DNA of 64,000 bases from Streptomyces nymphaeiformis (lineage in GTDB: Bacteria; Actinomycetota; Actinomycetes; Streptomycetales; Streptomycetaceae). Made by a program: the position numbers and the translations under genes. The stretch covers positions 372,001 to 436,000 of the forward strand of contig NZ_JACHJY010000009.1 of NCBI RefSeq assembly GCF_014203895.1. The letters are read 5' to 3'. Under the pieces are notes generated by a model, which was given only the letters and a program-made list of their open reading frames with translations, did not search any database and was not told the origin of the DNA. This document shows, piece by piece, positions 1 to 8,465 of this stretch (positions are counted from its first letter, which is position 1; every line of letters begins with the position of its first letter).

Positions 1-605
1 CCGAGCTTGCGCCGCAGGGTCATGACGGTGACGCGCACGACGTTGGTGAACGGATCGGTGTTCTCGTCCCAGGCCTTCTCCAGGAGCTGCTCGGCCGAGA
101 CGACGGCGCCCTCGCTGCGCATGAGGACCTCCAGGACGGCGAACTCCTTCGGTGCGAGCTGGACCTCGCGGCCCTCGCGGAAGACCTCGCGGCGGTTGGG
201 GTCGAGCTTGATGCCGGCGCGCTCCAGGACGGGCGGGAGCGGGACGGTGGTGCGGCGGCCGAGGGCGCGCACGCGCGCGGTGAGCTCGGTGAAGGCGAAG
301 GGCTTGGGGAGGTAGTCGTCCGCCCCGAGCTCCAGGCCCTCGACGCGGTCGCTGACGTCGCCGGAGGCGGTGAGCATCAGGACGCGGGTGGGCATGCCGA
401 GCTCGACGATCTTGCGGCAGACGTCGTCGCCGTGGACGAGCGGGAGGTCGCGGTCGAGGACGACGACGTCGTAGTCGTTGACCCCGACGCGCTCCAGGGC
501 CGCGGCGCCGTCGTACACGACGTCGACGGCCATGGCCTCCCGGCGCAGTCCGGTGGCCACCGCATCGGCGAGCAGCTGCTCGTCCTCGACGACGAGTACG
601 CGCAC
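1..605 (-). CDS. cutR: OmpR-family response regulator CutR (3' end outside window)
   Basis: DNA-binding response regulator, the cytoplasmic output half of the CutRS two-component system. The GTG start (605-603) gives MRVLVVEDEQLL. The receiver domain spans about residues 1-115, with acidic pair E7/D8, phospho-acceptor D51 in VVLDRDLP and the conserved lysine in YLPKPF. A winged-helix domain follows (LAPKEFAVLEVLMR, then VVRVTVMTLRRKLG), and the frame runs off the window about 15-20 residues before the expected end. The sequence is nearly identical to what I remember of S. lividans/S. coelicolor CutR. The sensor kinase gene cutS would lie beyond position 1. There is no strong Shine-Dalgarno sequence directly before the GTG. 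Confidence 0.93.
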   Translation of the reverse strand, partial: MRVLVVEDEQLLADAVATGLRREAMAVDVVYDGAAALERVGVNDYDVVVLDRDLPLVHGDDVCRKIVELGMPTRVLMLTASGDVSDRVEGLELGADDYLPKPFAFTELTARVRALGRRTTVPLPPVLERAGIKLDPNRREVFREGREVQLAPKEFAVLEVLMRSEGAVVSAEQLLEKAWDENTDPFTNVVRVTVMTLRRKL

Positions 606-967
606 GTCGTTAATCCTTCCCGTTGAGCCGCTGTCCGGGGTGGGACCGGCTGAAAACTGAGCACTGACTGTGCGTGTCCATCCTGCCCCGTACGCGCGTA
701 AACCGGCTGTAAGACGGCGGTGCGGGGCCTCCGGCGGGAGGGGGCGCGCGGCGGGGCGCGTGCGCCGGAACGAAGAATTCACCGGATTCTCGGGCCAGTT
801 GAGGTTTCTCTGAGGAACGGGCTGGGGAGGACGACTGCACACCCCGTGATCACGCCCTGTATGTGGCGCGCCACCTACCGCTCTCTGTCCCCCAGAGTTC
901 GCAGTGCGTGATCCACCCACCCTCGGCACACCCCCGTGCCACCGGACCCACGAGGAGGGGGCGCACG
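606..967. other. Divergent intergenic region between cutR and a small gene
   Basis: No gene is supported in these 362 bases. They hold the promoters for cutR (leftward) and the small gene (rightward). Visible elements are two direct TAA(A/G)N motifs one helical turn apart (TAAAC at 699-703 and TAAGA at 710-714), an AGAAT/ATTCT inverted repeat (774-778 and 786-790), and a palindrome GTGATCAC near 846. Short reading frames here have poor codon-position GC and no ribosome binding site. Confidence 0.5.
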
Positions 968-1141
968 ATGGACGCTTTCACCGCAGGACTGCTGCACCGC
1001 ATCAGGACCACGCAGACGGACCTCACGCGGGCCCGTGAGACGGGCGACGACTACCTGGCGGAGGTGGAGCAGGCGGAGCTTGACGACCTGCACCGGCTGG
1101 CCGCCGAGCACGGCGTGGAGGTGGCCGCGCCGGGCGTCTGA
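968..1141 (+). CDS. Small conserved-looking protein of unknown function
   Basis: A 57-residue protein, starting at ATG 968 after a strong GAGGAGG site (952-958, 9 nt spacing). The protein is charged and probably all alpha-helical, with heptad-like Leu spacing (LLHRIRTTQTDL, AELDDLHRLAAEHG). It has no cysteines, no signal peptide and no membrane segment. I do not recognise the family. It stands alone between cutR and the convergent inositol monophosphatase gene and is followed by a strong hairpin. The good ribosome binding site and coding-like third positions support a real gene. Confidence 0.7.
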   Translation: MDAFTAGLLHRIRTTQTDLTRARETGDDYLAEVEQAELDDLHRLAAEHGVEVAAPGV

Positions 1142-1184
1142 CCCGTCTCACCCGGACCCTGTCCGACCTCGAGCACGTACGCGT

Positions 1185-1215
1185 GGGCCCCGGTGCCGTC
1201 CCGGCACCGGGGCCC
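1185..1215. terminator. Bidirectional hairpin terminator
   Basis: A perfect 14-bp stem (1185-1198 with 1202-1215) and a 3-nt loop between convergent genes. There is no T-tract, as is usual for Streptomyces terminators. Confidence 0.75.
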
Positions 1216-1237
1216 TCGTGCGTCCGCCCGGCAGGCG

Positions 1238-2038
1238 CTAGTCGTGCCAGGCCCCCAGCTCCTCCAGGAGCTCCTGGAGGGGCGCGAAGAGGCCCGGGGA
1301 GGCCGCGAGCACCAGTTCGCCGGACTCCGGCTCCCCGGGGCGGCCGCCCGTGAGGCCGCCCGCCTCGCGGGCGATGAGCGCGCCCGCCGCGAGGTCCCAG
1401 GGGTTGAGGCCGCGCTCGTAGTACGCGTCGAGGCGACCGGCCGCGACGTCGCAGAGGTCGATGGCGGCCGAGCCTCCGCGGCGGATGTCGCGGACGCGCG
1501 GGATGACCCGCTGGGCCACGTCGGCCTGGTGGGCGCGGCGGGCCTGGACGTACCCGAAGCCGGTGCCCAGGAGGGCCTGGTCGAGCGCGGGCGAGGGGCG
1601 GACGGCGAGGCGCCGCTCCCCCTCGTACGCGCCGCCGCCGAGGACGGCCCGGTACGTCTCGCCGCGCATCGGGGCCTCGACGACGCCGACGACGGTCTCG
1701 CCGTCCCGCTCGGCGGCGATCGAGACCGCCCAGGTGGGGAGGCCGTACAGGTAGTTCACCGTGCCGTCGAGCGGGTCGATCACCCAGCGGACCCCGCTCG
1801 TCCCGGGGCTCGACGCGCCCTCCTCGCCGAGGAAGCCGTCGTGCGGGCGGTGCTCGGAGAGGAAGCCGGTGATCAGCTTCTCGGCGGCGATGTCCATCTC
1901 GGTGACGACGTCGATGGGGCTCGACTTGGTCTTCGCCACGGCCAGGTCGTCCGGCCGGCCGTCGCGCAGCAGCGCTCCGGCCCGCCGGGCGGCCTCCAGG
2001 GCGAGGTCGTGCAGTTCGGTGAGCAGAGGGTCGGTCAC
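1238..2038 (-). CDS. Inositol monophosphatase family protein
   Basis: A Mg2+-dependent phosphatase of the IMPase/SuhB/histidinol-phosphatase fold, 266 residues and full length, starting at GTG 2038. The metal site is intact: GEEG at 71-74, the signature WVIDPLDGT at 85-93, and NPWDLAAG at 212-219. The natural substrate could be inositol phosphate, histidinol phosphate or another sugar phosphate, and sequence alone does not decide. It lies 9 bp downstream of the ferrochelatase gene on the same strand, so the two are probably co-transcribed, although no functional link is obvious. Confidence 0.9.
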   Translation of the reverse strand: MTDPLLTELHDLALEAARRAGALLRDGRPDDLAVAKTKSSPIDVVTEMDIAAEKLITGFLSEHRPHDGFLGEEGASSPGTSGVRWVIDPLDGTVNYLYGLPTWAVSIAAERDGETVVGVVEAPMRGETYRAVLGGGAYEGERRLAVRPSPALDQALLGTGFGYVQARRAHQADVAQRVIPRVRDIRRGGSAAIDLCDVAAGRLDAYYERGLNPWDLAAGALIAREAGGLTGGRPGEPESGELVLAASPGLFAPLQELLEELGAWHD

Positions 2039-2047
2039 GCTGACTCC

Positions 2048-3175
2048 TTACGCGTACGGGCTGTCGGCACCGGCCGCCGCGGGCCGCTCGGCCCTGGCCG
2101 GGCAGCAGCCGATCGGGCACAGGTCGTGGGAGGCCCCGAGCGCGCCCAGGGCGCACCGCTCGGCCCTGCTCCCCCGCTCGTGCGCCGCCCGCTCCAGGAC
2201 GAGCTCGCGCACGGCGGCGGCGAAGCGCGGGTCGGCGCCGACGGTGGCCGAGCGCCGGACGGGCAGGCCGAGCTCGGCGGCCTTGGCGGTGGCCTCCGTG
2301 TCGAGGTCGTAGAGGACCTCCATGTGGTCGGAGACGAAGCCGATGGGGACCATGACGGCGGCGGGCGCGCCGGCGCCGTGGAGCTCCTCCAGGTGGTCGC
2401 AGATGTCGGGCTCGAGCCACGGGACGTGGGGGGCGCCGCTGCGGGACTGGTAGACGAGCTTCCAGGGGTGGTCGATCCCGGTCTCCTCGCGGACCGCGTC
2501 GGCGATGAGCCGCGCCACGTCGAGGTGCTGGCGCACGTAGGCGCCGCCCTCGCCGTGCTCGGTGACCGGTCCCGAGGTGTCGGCGGCGGAGTCGGGGATG
2601 GAGTGGGTGGTGAAGGCGAGGTGGGCGCCGTCCCGCACGGCCGGGTCGAGCTCGGCGAGCGAGGCGAGGACGCCCTCGATCATGGGCTCGACGAAGCCGG
2701 GGTGGTTGAAGTAGTGCCGGAGCTTGTCGACCCGGGGCAGCGGGAGCCCTTCCGCCTCCAGGGTGGCGAGCGCGTCGGCGAGGTTCTCGCGGTACTGGCG
2801 GCAGCCGGAGTAGGAGGCGTACGCGCTGGTGGTGAGGACGGCGATGTGGCGCCGCCCGTCGGTGATCATCTCGCGGAGGGTGTCGGTGAGGTACGGCGCC
2901 CAGTTCCGGTTTCCCCAGTAGACCGGCAGACCGAGCCCGGCCTGCTCGAAGTCCGTCCGCAGCGCGTCGAGCAGCGCGCGGTTCTGGCCGTTGATCGGGG
3001 AGACGCCGCCGAAGAGGAAGTAGTGCCGGCCCACTTCCTTGAGCCGTTCCTTCGGGATGCCGCGGCCGCGTGTCACGTTCTCCAGGAACGGGACCACGTC
3101 GTCCGGGCCCTCGGGGCCGCCGAAGGAGAGCAGCAGCAGGGCGTCGTACGGGGCGGGATCGTGCTTCTCGGACAT
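2048..3175 (-). CDS. hemH: Coproporphyrin III ferrochelatase
   Basis: Inserts Fe2+ into coproporphyrin III in the coproporphyrin-dependent haem pathway of Gram-positive bacteria (also named cpfC). The protein is 375 residues, starting at ATG 3175. It opens with DALLLLSFGGPEGPDDV. The metal-binding histidine is H191 in FTTHSIP and the conserved glutamate is E286 in SDHMEVLYDLD. The conserved VYQSRSG...W.EP block is also present. C125 and a C-terminal cysteine group (C341, C353, C357, C358) are candidate ligands of the [2Fe-2S] cluster known in actinobacterial ferrochelatases. It is the first gene of a pair with the phosphatase. Three phased repeats lie in its upstream region. Confidence 0.92.
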   Translation of the reverse strand: MSEKHDPAPYDALLLLSFGGPEGPDDVVPFLENVTRGRGIPKERLKEVGRHYFLFGGVSPINGQNRALLDALRTDFEQAGLGLPVYWGNRNWAPYLTDTLREMITDGRRHIAVLTTSAYASYSGCRQYRENLADALATLEAEGLPLPRVDKLRHYFNHPGFVEPMIEGVLASLAELDPAVRDGAHLAFTTHSIPDSAADTSGPVTEHGEGGAYVRQHLDVARLIADAVREETGIDHPWKLVYQSRSGAPHVPWLEPDICDHLEELHGAGAPAAVMVPIGFVSDHMEVLYDLDTEATAKAAELGLPVRRSATVGADPRFAAAVRELVLERAAHERGSRAERCALGALGASHDLCPIGCCPARAERPAAAGADSPYA

Positions 3176-3230
3176 GGCACCGATCCTCCCACCCGCCCCT
3201 GACGGCCACGGGCGCGGCCCGACCGAGGGT

Positions 3231-3262
3231 GTTCTTCCGACGTTCTTCCGAAGTTCCTCCGA
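3231..3262. promoter_or_regulatory. Three 10-bp direct repeats with 11-bp period
   Basis: GTTCTTCCGA (3231), GTTCTTCCGA (3242) and GTTCCTCCGA (3253) lie head to tail one helical turn apart, between the divergent ferrochelatase and MFS genes. They begin 56 bp upstream of the ferrochelatase start. The geometry suits a regulator that binds cooperatively on one face of the DNA. The regulator is unknown. Confidence 0.45.
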
Positions 3263-3338
3263 AAAAACAGGGATGACCGATCGACTTCAACACCGTAGGC
3301 TTTAGCTATTAATTACACGTGTTGACCAAGGACCTCTC

Positions 3339-4604
3339 TTGCCCAGTCCCTACCGCGCGATCTTCGCGGCGCCCGGAACCGCCTCGTTCTCCGTCGCGGG
3401 GTTCCTCGGTCGCATGCCGCTGTCCATGATGGGCATCGGGATCGTGACCATGATTTCGCAGGTCACCGGCCGGTACGGCCTCGCCGGCGCGCTCTCCGCG
3501 ACGCTCGCGATGTCCGCCGCGGTCCTCGGCCCCCTGGTCTCGCGCCTCGTCGACCGGCACGGGCAGCGCAAGGTGCTCCGCCCGGTCACGCTGGTCTCGC
3601 TCGCCGCTGCCGCCGGCCTGCTCCTGTGCGTGCAGCAGAAGGCCCCGGACTGGACCCTGTTCGTCTTCACCGCCGTGATCGGCTGCGTGCCGAGCCTCGG
3701 CGCGATGACCAGGGCCCGCTGGGCGGAGATCTACCGGGGCGAGGAGCGGCGCCTGCACACGGCGTACTCCTGGGAGTCGATCGTCGACGAGGTGTGCTTC
3801 ATCTTCGGGCCGATCCTCTCGATCGGCCTGTCGACCGCCTGGTTCCCCGAGGCCGGGCCGCTGTTCGCCGGGGGGTTCCTGGCCGTCGGCGTCTTCTGGC
3901 TGACCTCGCAGCGCGCCACGGAGCCGGTCCCCCACCCCGCGGAGGGCACCGCCCGGGGCACCTCCGCGCTCCGCTCCCGCGGCCTCCAGGTGCTCACGCT
4001 GGCCTTCGTCGCCACCGGCGCGATCTTCGGCTCGGTGGACGTGGTGACCGTGGCCTTCGCCGAGGAGCGGGGCCAGAAGGCCGCCGCCAGCCTCGTCCTG
4101 GCCGTCTACGCGCTGGGCTCGGGACTGGCCGGCGCCGTCTTCGGACTGCTCCACCTCAAGGGCGAGGCGTCCCGCAGGTGGCTCCTGGGAATCTGCGCGA
4201 TGGCCGTGAGTATGATCCCCCTCCTACTGGCCGGGAACCTGCCGTTGCTGGCCGTGGCGCTCTTTGTCGCGGGCCTGTCCATCGCACCGACGATGGTGAC
4301 CACGATGGCCCTCGTCGAAGCGCACGTACCGCGCACCAAGCTGACCGAGGGCATGACCTGGACGGGTACCGGCCTCGCGATCGGCGTGGCGCTCGGCTCC
4401 TCGGCCGCCGGCTGGGTGGTCGACGCGTCGGGGGCGAAGGCGGGGTACGTGGTGCCCGTCGTCTCGGGCGCGCTCGCGGTCGCGGTGGGTCTCCTCGGAC
4501 ACCGCCGGCTGCGCAGGCCGGCGCCGAACCGGGAGGGGCAGCGTGAGCGGGACGACAGCAGCGGGGTCGGGGAGCGCCGGGGCGGCGGGCAGCCCGTGGC
4601 GTAA
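3339..4604 (+). CDS. MFS transporter
   Basis: A major facilitator superfamily exporter-like membrane protein of 421 residues with about 12 hydrophobic segments. The start is TTG 3339 (AAGGA at 3327-3331). The next ATG (M26) would cut into the first membrane helix. A degenerate motif A loop (LVDRHGQRK) follows the second helix. The C-terminal tail after about residue 390 is hydrophilic and rich in Arg and Gly. The substrate is unknown. Its last 62 bases overlap the start of the following oxidase gene, so the two are likely translationally coupled. Confidence 0.85.
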   Translation: MPSPYRAIFAAPGTASFSVAGFLGRMPLSMMGIGIVTMISQVTGRYGLAGALSATLAMSAAVLGPLVSRLVDRHGQRKVLRPVTLVSLAAAAGLLLCVQQKAPDWTLFVFTAVIGCVPSLGAMTRARWAEIYRGEERRLHTAYSWESIVDEVCFIFGPILSIGLSTAWFPEAGPLFAGGFLAVGVFWLTSQRATEPVPHPAEGTARGTSALRSRGLQVLTLAFVATGAIFGSVDVVTVAFAEERGQKAAASLVLAVYALGSGLAGAVFGLLHLKGEASRRWLLGICAMAVSMIPLLLAGNLPLLAVALFVAGLSIAPTMVTTMALVEAHVPRTKLTEGMTWTGTGLAIGVALGSSAAGWVVDASGAKAGYVVPVVSGALAVAVGLLGHRRLRRPAPNREGQRERDDSSGVGERRGGGQPVA

Positions 4605-5883
4605 CTGGGCGGGGAACGTCACCTCCCGCCCGGTGCGCGAGGTGAGCCCGGCCTCGGCCGAGGAGCTCGCCGAGGCGGTGCGCCGCGCGGCCGAGGACGG
4701 GCTGCGGGTGAAGACGGTCGGCACCGGCCACTCGTTCACCTCGATCGCGGCCACCGACGGCGTGCTGATCCGGCCGGGCCTGCTGACCGGGATCCGGCGG
4801 ATCGACCGCGAGGCGATGACCGTGACGGTCGAGTCGGGCACGCCCCTGAAGCGGCTCAACGTGGCGCTGGCCCGGGAGGGCCTGTCGCTCACGAACATGG
4901 GCGACATCATGGAGCAGACCGTCGCCGGCGCGACCTCCACGGGCACCCACGGCACGGGCCGCGAGTCGGCGTCCATAGCCGCGCAGATCCGCGAGCTGGA
5001 GCTGGTGACGGCCTCGGGCGAGCTGCTCACCTGCTCGGAGAAGGAGAATCCGGAGGTGTTCGCGGCCGCCAGGATCGGGCTCGGCGCCCTCGGCGTGGTC
5101 ACGGCCATCACCTTCGCGGTGGAGCCGGTCTTCCTGCTCACCGCGCGCGAGGAGCCGATGAGCTTCGACCAGGTCACCTCGGAGTTCGACGCGCTGCACG
5201 CGGAGAACGAGCACTTCGAGTTCTACTGGTTCCCCCACACGGACAACTGCAACACCAAGCGCAACAACCGCAGCGCGGGCCCCGCCGCTCCCCCCGGGCG
5301 GATCAGCGGCTGGATCGAGGACGAGCTCCTCTCCAACGGGATCTTCCAGGTCGCCTGCTCATTGGGCCGCGCGGTGCCGCCGGTCATCCCGTCGATCGCC
5401 AAGGTCTCCAGCCGGGCCCTGTCGGCCCGTACGTACACCGACATCCCGTACAAGGTCTTCACCTCGCCGCGCCGGGTCCGCTTCCTGGAGATGGAGTACG
5501 CGCTTCCGCGTGAGGCCGCGGTCGCCGCGCTGCGCGAGCTCAAGGCGATGATCGAGCGCTCTCCGCTCAAGGTGAGCTTCCCGGTGGAGGTGCGCACGGC
5601 CCCGGCGGACGACATCGCGCTGTCCACGGCCTCGGGGCGGGAGACCGCGTACATCGCCGTCCACCTCTACAAGGGCACGCCCCACCAGGCGTACTTCACC
5701 GCGGTGGAGCGCATCATGACGGCGCACGGGGGCCGCCCGCACTGGGGCAAGGTCCACACCCGCGACGCCGCCTACTTCTCCGAGGCCTACCCGCGCTTCG
5801 CCGAGTTCACGGCCCTGCGCGACCGGCTGGACCCGGACCGTCTGTTCGCCAACGACTACCTGCGCCGCGTCCTGGGCGACTGA
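4543..5883 (+). CDS. FAD-linked D-arabinono-1,4-lactone oxidase-type protein
   Basis: An FAD-dependent oxidase of the vanillyl-alcohol-oxidase fold, sugar-lactone/alditol branch, 446 residues. The start is GTG 4543, behind GGGAGGGG. The PP-loop region reads VGTGHSFTSIA (about 59-69), where the histidine can carry covalent FAD, and GTHGTGRES (134-142) is the second FAD-binding block. The C-terminal ALO domain ends with the family motif PHWGKVH and DPDRLFANDYL. The substrate could be a sugar lactone or an alditol. The frame overlaps the MFS gene by 62 bp. The stop lies 3 bp from the convergent gene's stop, leaving no room for a terminator. Confidence 0.88.
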   Translation: MSGTTAAGSGSAGAAGSPWRNWAGNVTSRPVREVSPASAEELAEAVRRAAEDGLRVKTVGTGHSFTSIAATDGVLIRPGLLTGIRRIDREAMTVTVESGTPLKRLNVALAREGLSLTNMGDIMEQTVAGATSTGTHGTGRESASIAAQIRELELVTASGELLTCSEKENPEVFAAARIGLGALGVVTAITFAVEPVFLLTAREEPMSFDQVTSEFDALHAENEHFEFYWFPHTDNCNTKRNNRSAGPAAPPGRISGWIEDELLSNGIFQVACSLGRAVPPVIPSIAKVSSRALSARTYTDIPYKVFTSPRRVRFLEMEYALPREAAVAALRELKAMIERSPLKVSFPVEVRTAPADDIALSTASGRETAYIAVHLYKGTPHQAYFTAVERIMTAHGGRPHWGKVHTRDAAYFSEAYPRFAEFTALRDRLDPDRLFANDYLRRVLGD

Positions 5884-5886
5884 CGG

Positions 5887-6792
5887 TCACTCGGCTCCCG
5901 TGCCGGTCCCGGCGTCGGCTCCGGCCGTCGCCGGGGCCGTCGGCGCTTCGGGCTGTCCCGTGCCGGTGGTCGGCTCCTGGGTCGGCGCGGTCGGTTCCGT
6001 CGTCGGGCCGGTCGGCGTCGGCGGGGGCGTCGTCCCCTCGCCGGCGGAGCCGGACGGGGTGGGGTCGGCCGACGGCGTCCCGGTCCCGGTCTCCTGGCCG
6101 CCCGGGGTCGACGTGGCACCCGTCGTGGGGGTGCCGGCGCCGTCCTGCCGCTGGCCGGTGCCGTCCGCGGACCCCGACGGCGCGGGGGTGGGCCCGCGAT
6201 CCCGCTCGGGCGCGTCGTGGCCGGTGCTCCCGCCGCCGCGGACGACGGAGCCGAAGGTGGTGGTCCCCTGCTTGCCGCTGAAGTCCTCCCCGGAGACCAG
6301 TTCGTACGCGGTGATGCCGCCCATGGTGACGCCGAAGACCAGGGCGGCGGCGATCGCCGGGCGCTTCCAGCCCCGGACGCGGGTCCCGTGGGTGGTCGCC
6401 TCGCCGAACTCCTCGTCGGACGGCGCCGGGGCCGGGAGCGCGCCCAGCATGAGGGTGCGGTCGTCCCGCGGACCGGCCGGGGCCGGGACCTGACGCGCCT
6501 TCGGCTTGGCCGCCGCGGTCACGTCGCGGACCTGTTCGCCGGTGCGCTTGAAGAGCTGTTGGAAGAGCGGTCCGCCGCAGGTCGCGATGACACTGATCAC
6601 ACCGGCGCCCAGGATCGTGCCGTACACGCCGAGGGTCGAGGCGAGCTTGGCGGCGACGACCGCGGCCAGGGCACTGCCCGAGACCTGAGCCACGCTCAGA
6701 TCGATCCTCCTGCCGCTGCCCTTCTTCCCCTCCTCCGGCTCGTCCCCGTCGGTTTCCGGCCTGTGACGCATCTCCGACCCCTGGTGGCTCAT
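5887..6792 (-). CDS. Membrane-anchored protein with long Pro/Thr/Gly tail
   Basis: A 301-residue protein, taking ATG 6792 as the start. A second ATG at 6771 has a better purine-rich leader. An N-terminal charged segment is followed by a hydrophobic region around residues 35-75 (one or two membrane passes), a basic linker, a single membrane helix near residues 150-170 (AIAAALVFGVTMGG), and then about 120 residues of low-complexity Pro/Thr/Gly/Ser sequence, probably outside the membrane. I recognise no catalytic motif. A role at the cell envelope is a guess. It is divergent from sepH and convergent with the oxidase gene. Confidence 0.75.
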   Translation of the reverse strand: MSHQGSEMRHRPETDGDEPEEGKKGSGRRIDLSVAQVSGSALAAVVAAKLASTLGVYGTILGAGVISVIATCGGPLFQQLFKRTGEQVRDVTAAAKPKARQVPAPAGPRDDRTLMLGALPAPAPSDEEFGEATTHGTRVRGWKRPAIAAALVFGVTMGGITAYELVSGEDFSGKQGTTTFGSVVRGGGSTGHDAPERDRGPTPAPSGSADGTGQRQDGAGTPTTGATSTPGGQETGTGTPSADPTPSGSAGEGTTPPPTPTGPTTEPTAPTQEPTTGTGQPEAPTAPATAGADAGTGTGAE

Positions 6793-7258
6793 CCGTTCGC
6801 CTTGCACCCAGAAGGGACAAACCGGCGAAGCGAATAGTTCCGTTTCTGCTGTTTCTGTGAAGAGCGACACGTACGGGGGAAGATCGCGGACACTCAACTC
6901 CCGTACCGCCCGAGAAGTTGAGCGGCGCGCCGGTCCACCCAGGTGGCCCGAATGGAGTACATTGACGAACCCTGGGTCCGGACGCCCTCACGGGTGCCCT
7001 GGATCAAGGGGAGGGGGCCGGACACGGCGCTCGAACCGGCGGCGCCTCGGCATCGCACGGGAACCGACTGCACAGAGTGACCGCCAGTCACTCCGAGTAG
7101 TGAAACAGGTAACCGTGTCATAACGGCGCTCCAGGGTCCATGCCCGACACGCCGGGCAACTCGGCAAGGTAGTGGCAGGCTGCACCCGGGCAGGCCACAC
7201 TCGACTAGCGGAAGCAGCGACGCACGTGACGTCGGCAGGCACCACCCGGGAGGTCCCC
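6793..7258. other. Divergent intergenic region upstream of sepH
   Basis: No gene is visible in these 466 bases. They contain the promoters of the membrane-protein gene and of sepH. A 7-bp inverted repeat (7075-7093) is the clearest element and is listed separately. About 18 bases later the AT-richer stretch GTAACCGTGTCATAAC (7111-7126) could contain a sepH -10 region, but I cannot assign a consensus promoter. Confidence 0.45.
7075..7093. promoter_or_regulatory. BldD-box-like inverted repeat upstream of sepH
   Basis: The arms GAGTGAC (7075-7081) and GTCACTC (7087-7093) are perfect inverted repeats around 5 bases. The core fits the published BldD consensus AGTGA-Nm-TCACC except for its last base. 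BldD is the c-di-GMP-responsive repressor of sporulation and division genes, so a site 166 bp before sepH is plausible. Binding is inferred only. Confidence 0.45.
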
Positions 7259-8299
7259 ATGCCCGAACTGCGTGTCGTGGCCGTCTCCAACGACGGCACA
7301 CGACTGGTGCTGAAGGCTGCTGACAGCACGGAGTACACGCTTCCGATCGACGAGCGGCTGCGTGCCGCCGTGCGCAACGACCGCGCGCGCCTCGGCCAGA
7401 TCGAGATCGAGGTCGAGAGCCACCTCCGCCCCCGTGACATCCAGGCGCGCATAAGGGCCGGTGCCTCCGCGGAGGAGGTCGCCCAGCTCGCCGGCATCCC
7501 CGTCGACCGCGTGCGCCGCTTCGAGGGCCCCGTGCTCGCGGAGCGCGCCTTCATGGCCGAGCGGGCCCGCAAGACCCCGGTGCGCAGGCCCGGCGAGAAC
7601 AGCGGCCCGCAGCTCGGCGAGGCGGTGCAGGAGCGGCTGCTGCTGCGCGGCGCCGAGAAGGACACCGTGCAGTGGGACTCCTGGCGTCGGGACGACGGCA
7701 CCTGGGAGGTGCTGCTCGTCTACCGCGTCGCGGGCGAGGTCCACACGGCCAGCTGGACGTACGACCCGCCGCGCCGGCTCGTCCAGGCCGTGGACGACGA
7801 GGCCCGTGCCCTGATCGGCGAGACGGACGACACGATCGCCGCCGCGCCGGAGCCGAGCTTCCCGTTCGTGCCGCGCATCGCCCGGCTGCCCCGGGACAGG
7901 CCGCTCGACCGTGCCCTGGACCGCCAGATCGACCGTTCCGACCGGCAGCTGGAGCGGGCGCCCTCGCCCGTCGAGCCGGAGGAGGAGCGGGACTCGCTGA
8001 CGAGCCTCCTGGAGGCCGTGCCGAGCTTCCGCGGCGACATGGTCGTGCCGGAGCAGCCGGACACCGAGCCCTCGGAGGAGACGGAGGCGGAGGAGCCCCC
8101 GGCCCCGGCCGCCTCGGCGGGCGCGGGTTCGGCCTACGCCGACGTCCTGATGCCGCGCGCGGTCTCGGGCCACCGCGACCGTCTGCACGGCGCCACGGAC
8201 CGCCAGGCCGAGGCGGACGGCGTCCGCCCGGGCCGCCGCGCGGCCGTACCGAGCTGGGACGAGATCGTCTTCGGCACCCGCAGGAAGAAGCAGGACTGA
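7259..8299 (+). CDS. sepH: Septation protein SepH
   Basis: An FtsZ-binding activator of septum formation, specific to actinobacteria. The 346 residues start at ATG 7259 behind GGGAGG (7248-7253). The N-terminal DUF3071 domain (about 1-165) includes a helix-turn-helix-like stretch (RAGASAEEVAQLAGIPVDRV, about 66-85). The middle is acidic and low-complexity. The C terminus ends in the conserved VPSWDEIVFGTRRKK, which is characteristic of SepH. Known work shows that SepH stimulates FtsZ assembly through the N-terminal domain. It is transcribed alone and closed by a very strong hairpin. Confidence 0.95.
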   Translation: MPELRVVAVSNDGTRLVLKAADSTEYTLPIDERLRAAVRNDRARLGQIEIEVESHLRPRDIQARIRAGASAEEVAQLAGIPVDRVRRFEGPVLAERAFMAERARKTPVRRPGENSGPQLGEAVQERLLLRGAEKDTVQWDSWRRDDGTWEVLLVYRVAGEVHTASWTYDPPRRLVQAVDDEARALIGETDDTIAAAPEPSFPFVPRIARLPRDRPLDRALDRQIDRSDRQLERAPSPVEPEEERDSLTSLLEAVPSFRGDMVVPEQPDTEPSEETEAEEPPAPAASAGAGSAYADVLMPRAVSGHRDRLHGATDRQAEADGVRPGRRAAVPSWDEIVFGTRRKKQD

Positions 8300-8415
8300 C
8301 GGCGGTACGCGCCCGGCCCCCGTCCGGGGGCGTGGCAGGCCTGACTGCTCTACGCGCGTGCAGGGGCATGGCGGGACCGGCCGCTTCACGCGCGCGCGTA
8401 CGTGTGCAGTGGGCG

Positions 8416-8460
8416 TACGAGCAGGGCCCGCGCCAGGTGACGGCGCGGGCCCTGCTCGTA
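8416..8460. terminator. Strong bidirectional hairpin terminator
   Basis: A perfect 19-bp stem (8416-8434 with 8442-8460) and a 7-nt loop between convergent sepH and the rhodanese gene. It is one of the longest perfect stems in the window. Confidence 0.85.
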
Positions 8461-8465
8461 TGCCG

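Noticed and set aside
1023..3293. A 756-codon frame on the minus strand across phosphatase and ferrochelatase.
   Set aside because: Another-frame shadow of two well-supported genes; the product is Arg/Pro/Gly-rich with no domain.
6793..7258. Possible tRNA or small RNA gene in the sepH upstream region.
   Set aside because: No cloverleaf and no T-loop consensus GGTTCGAAT-like pattern could be folded.
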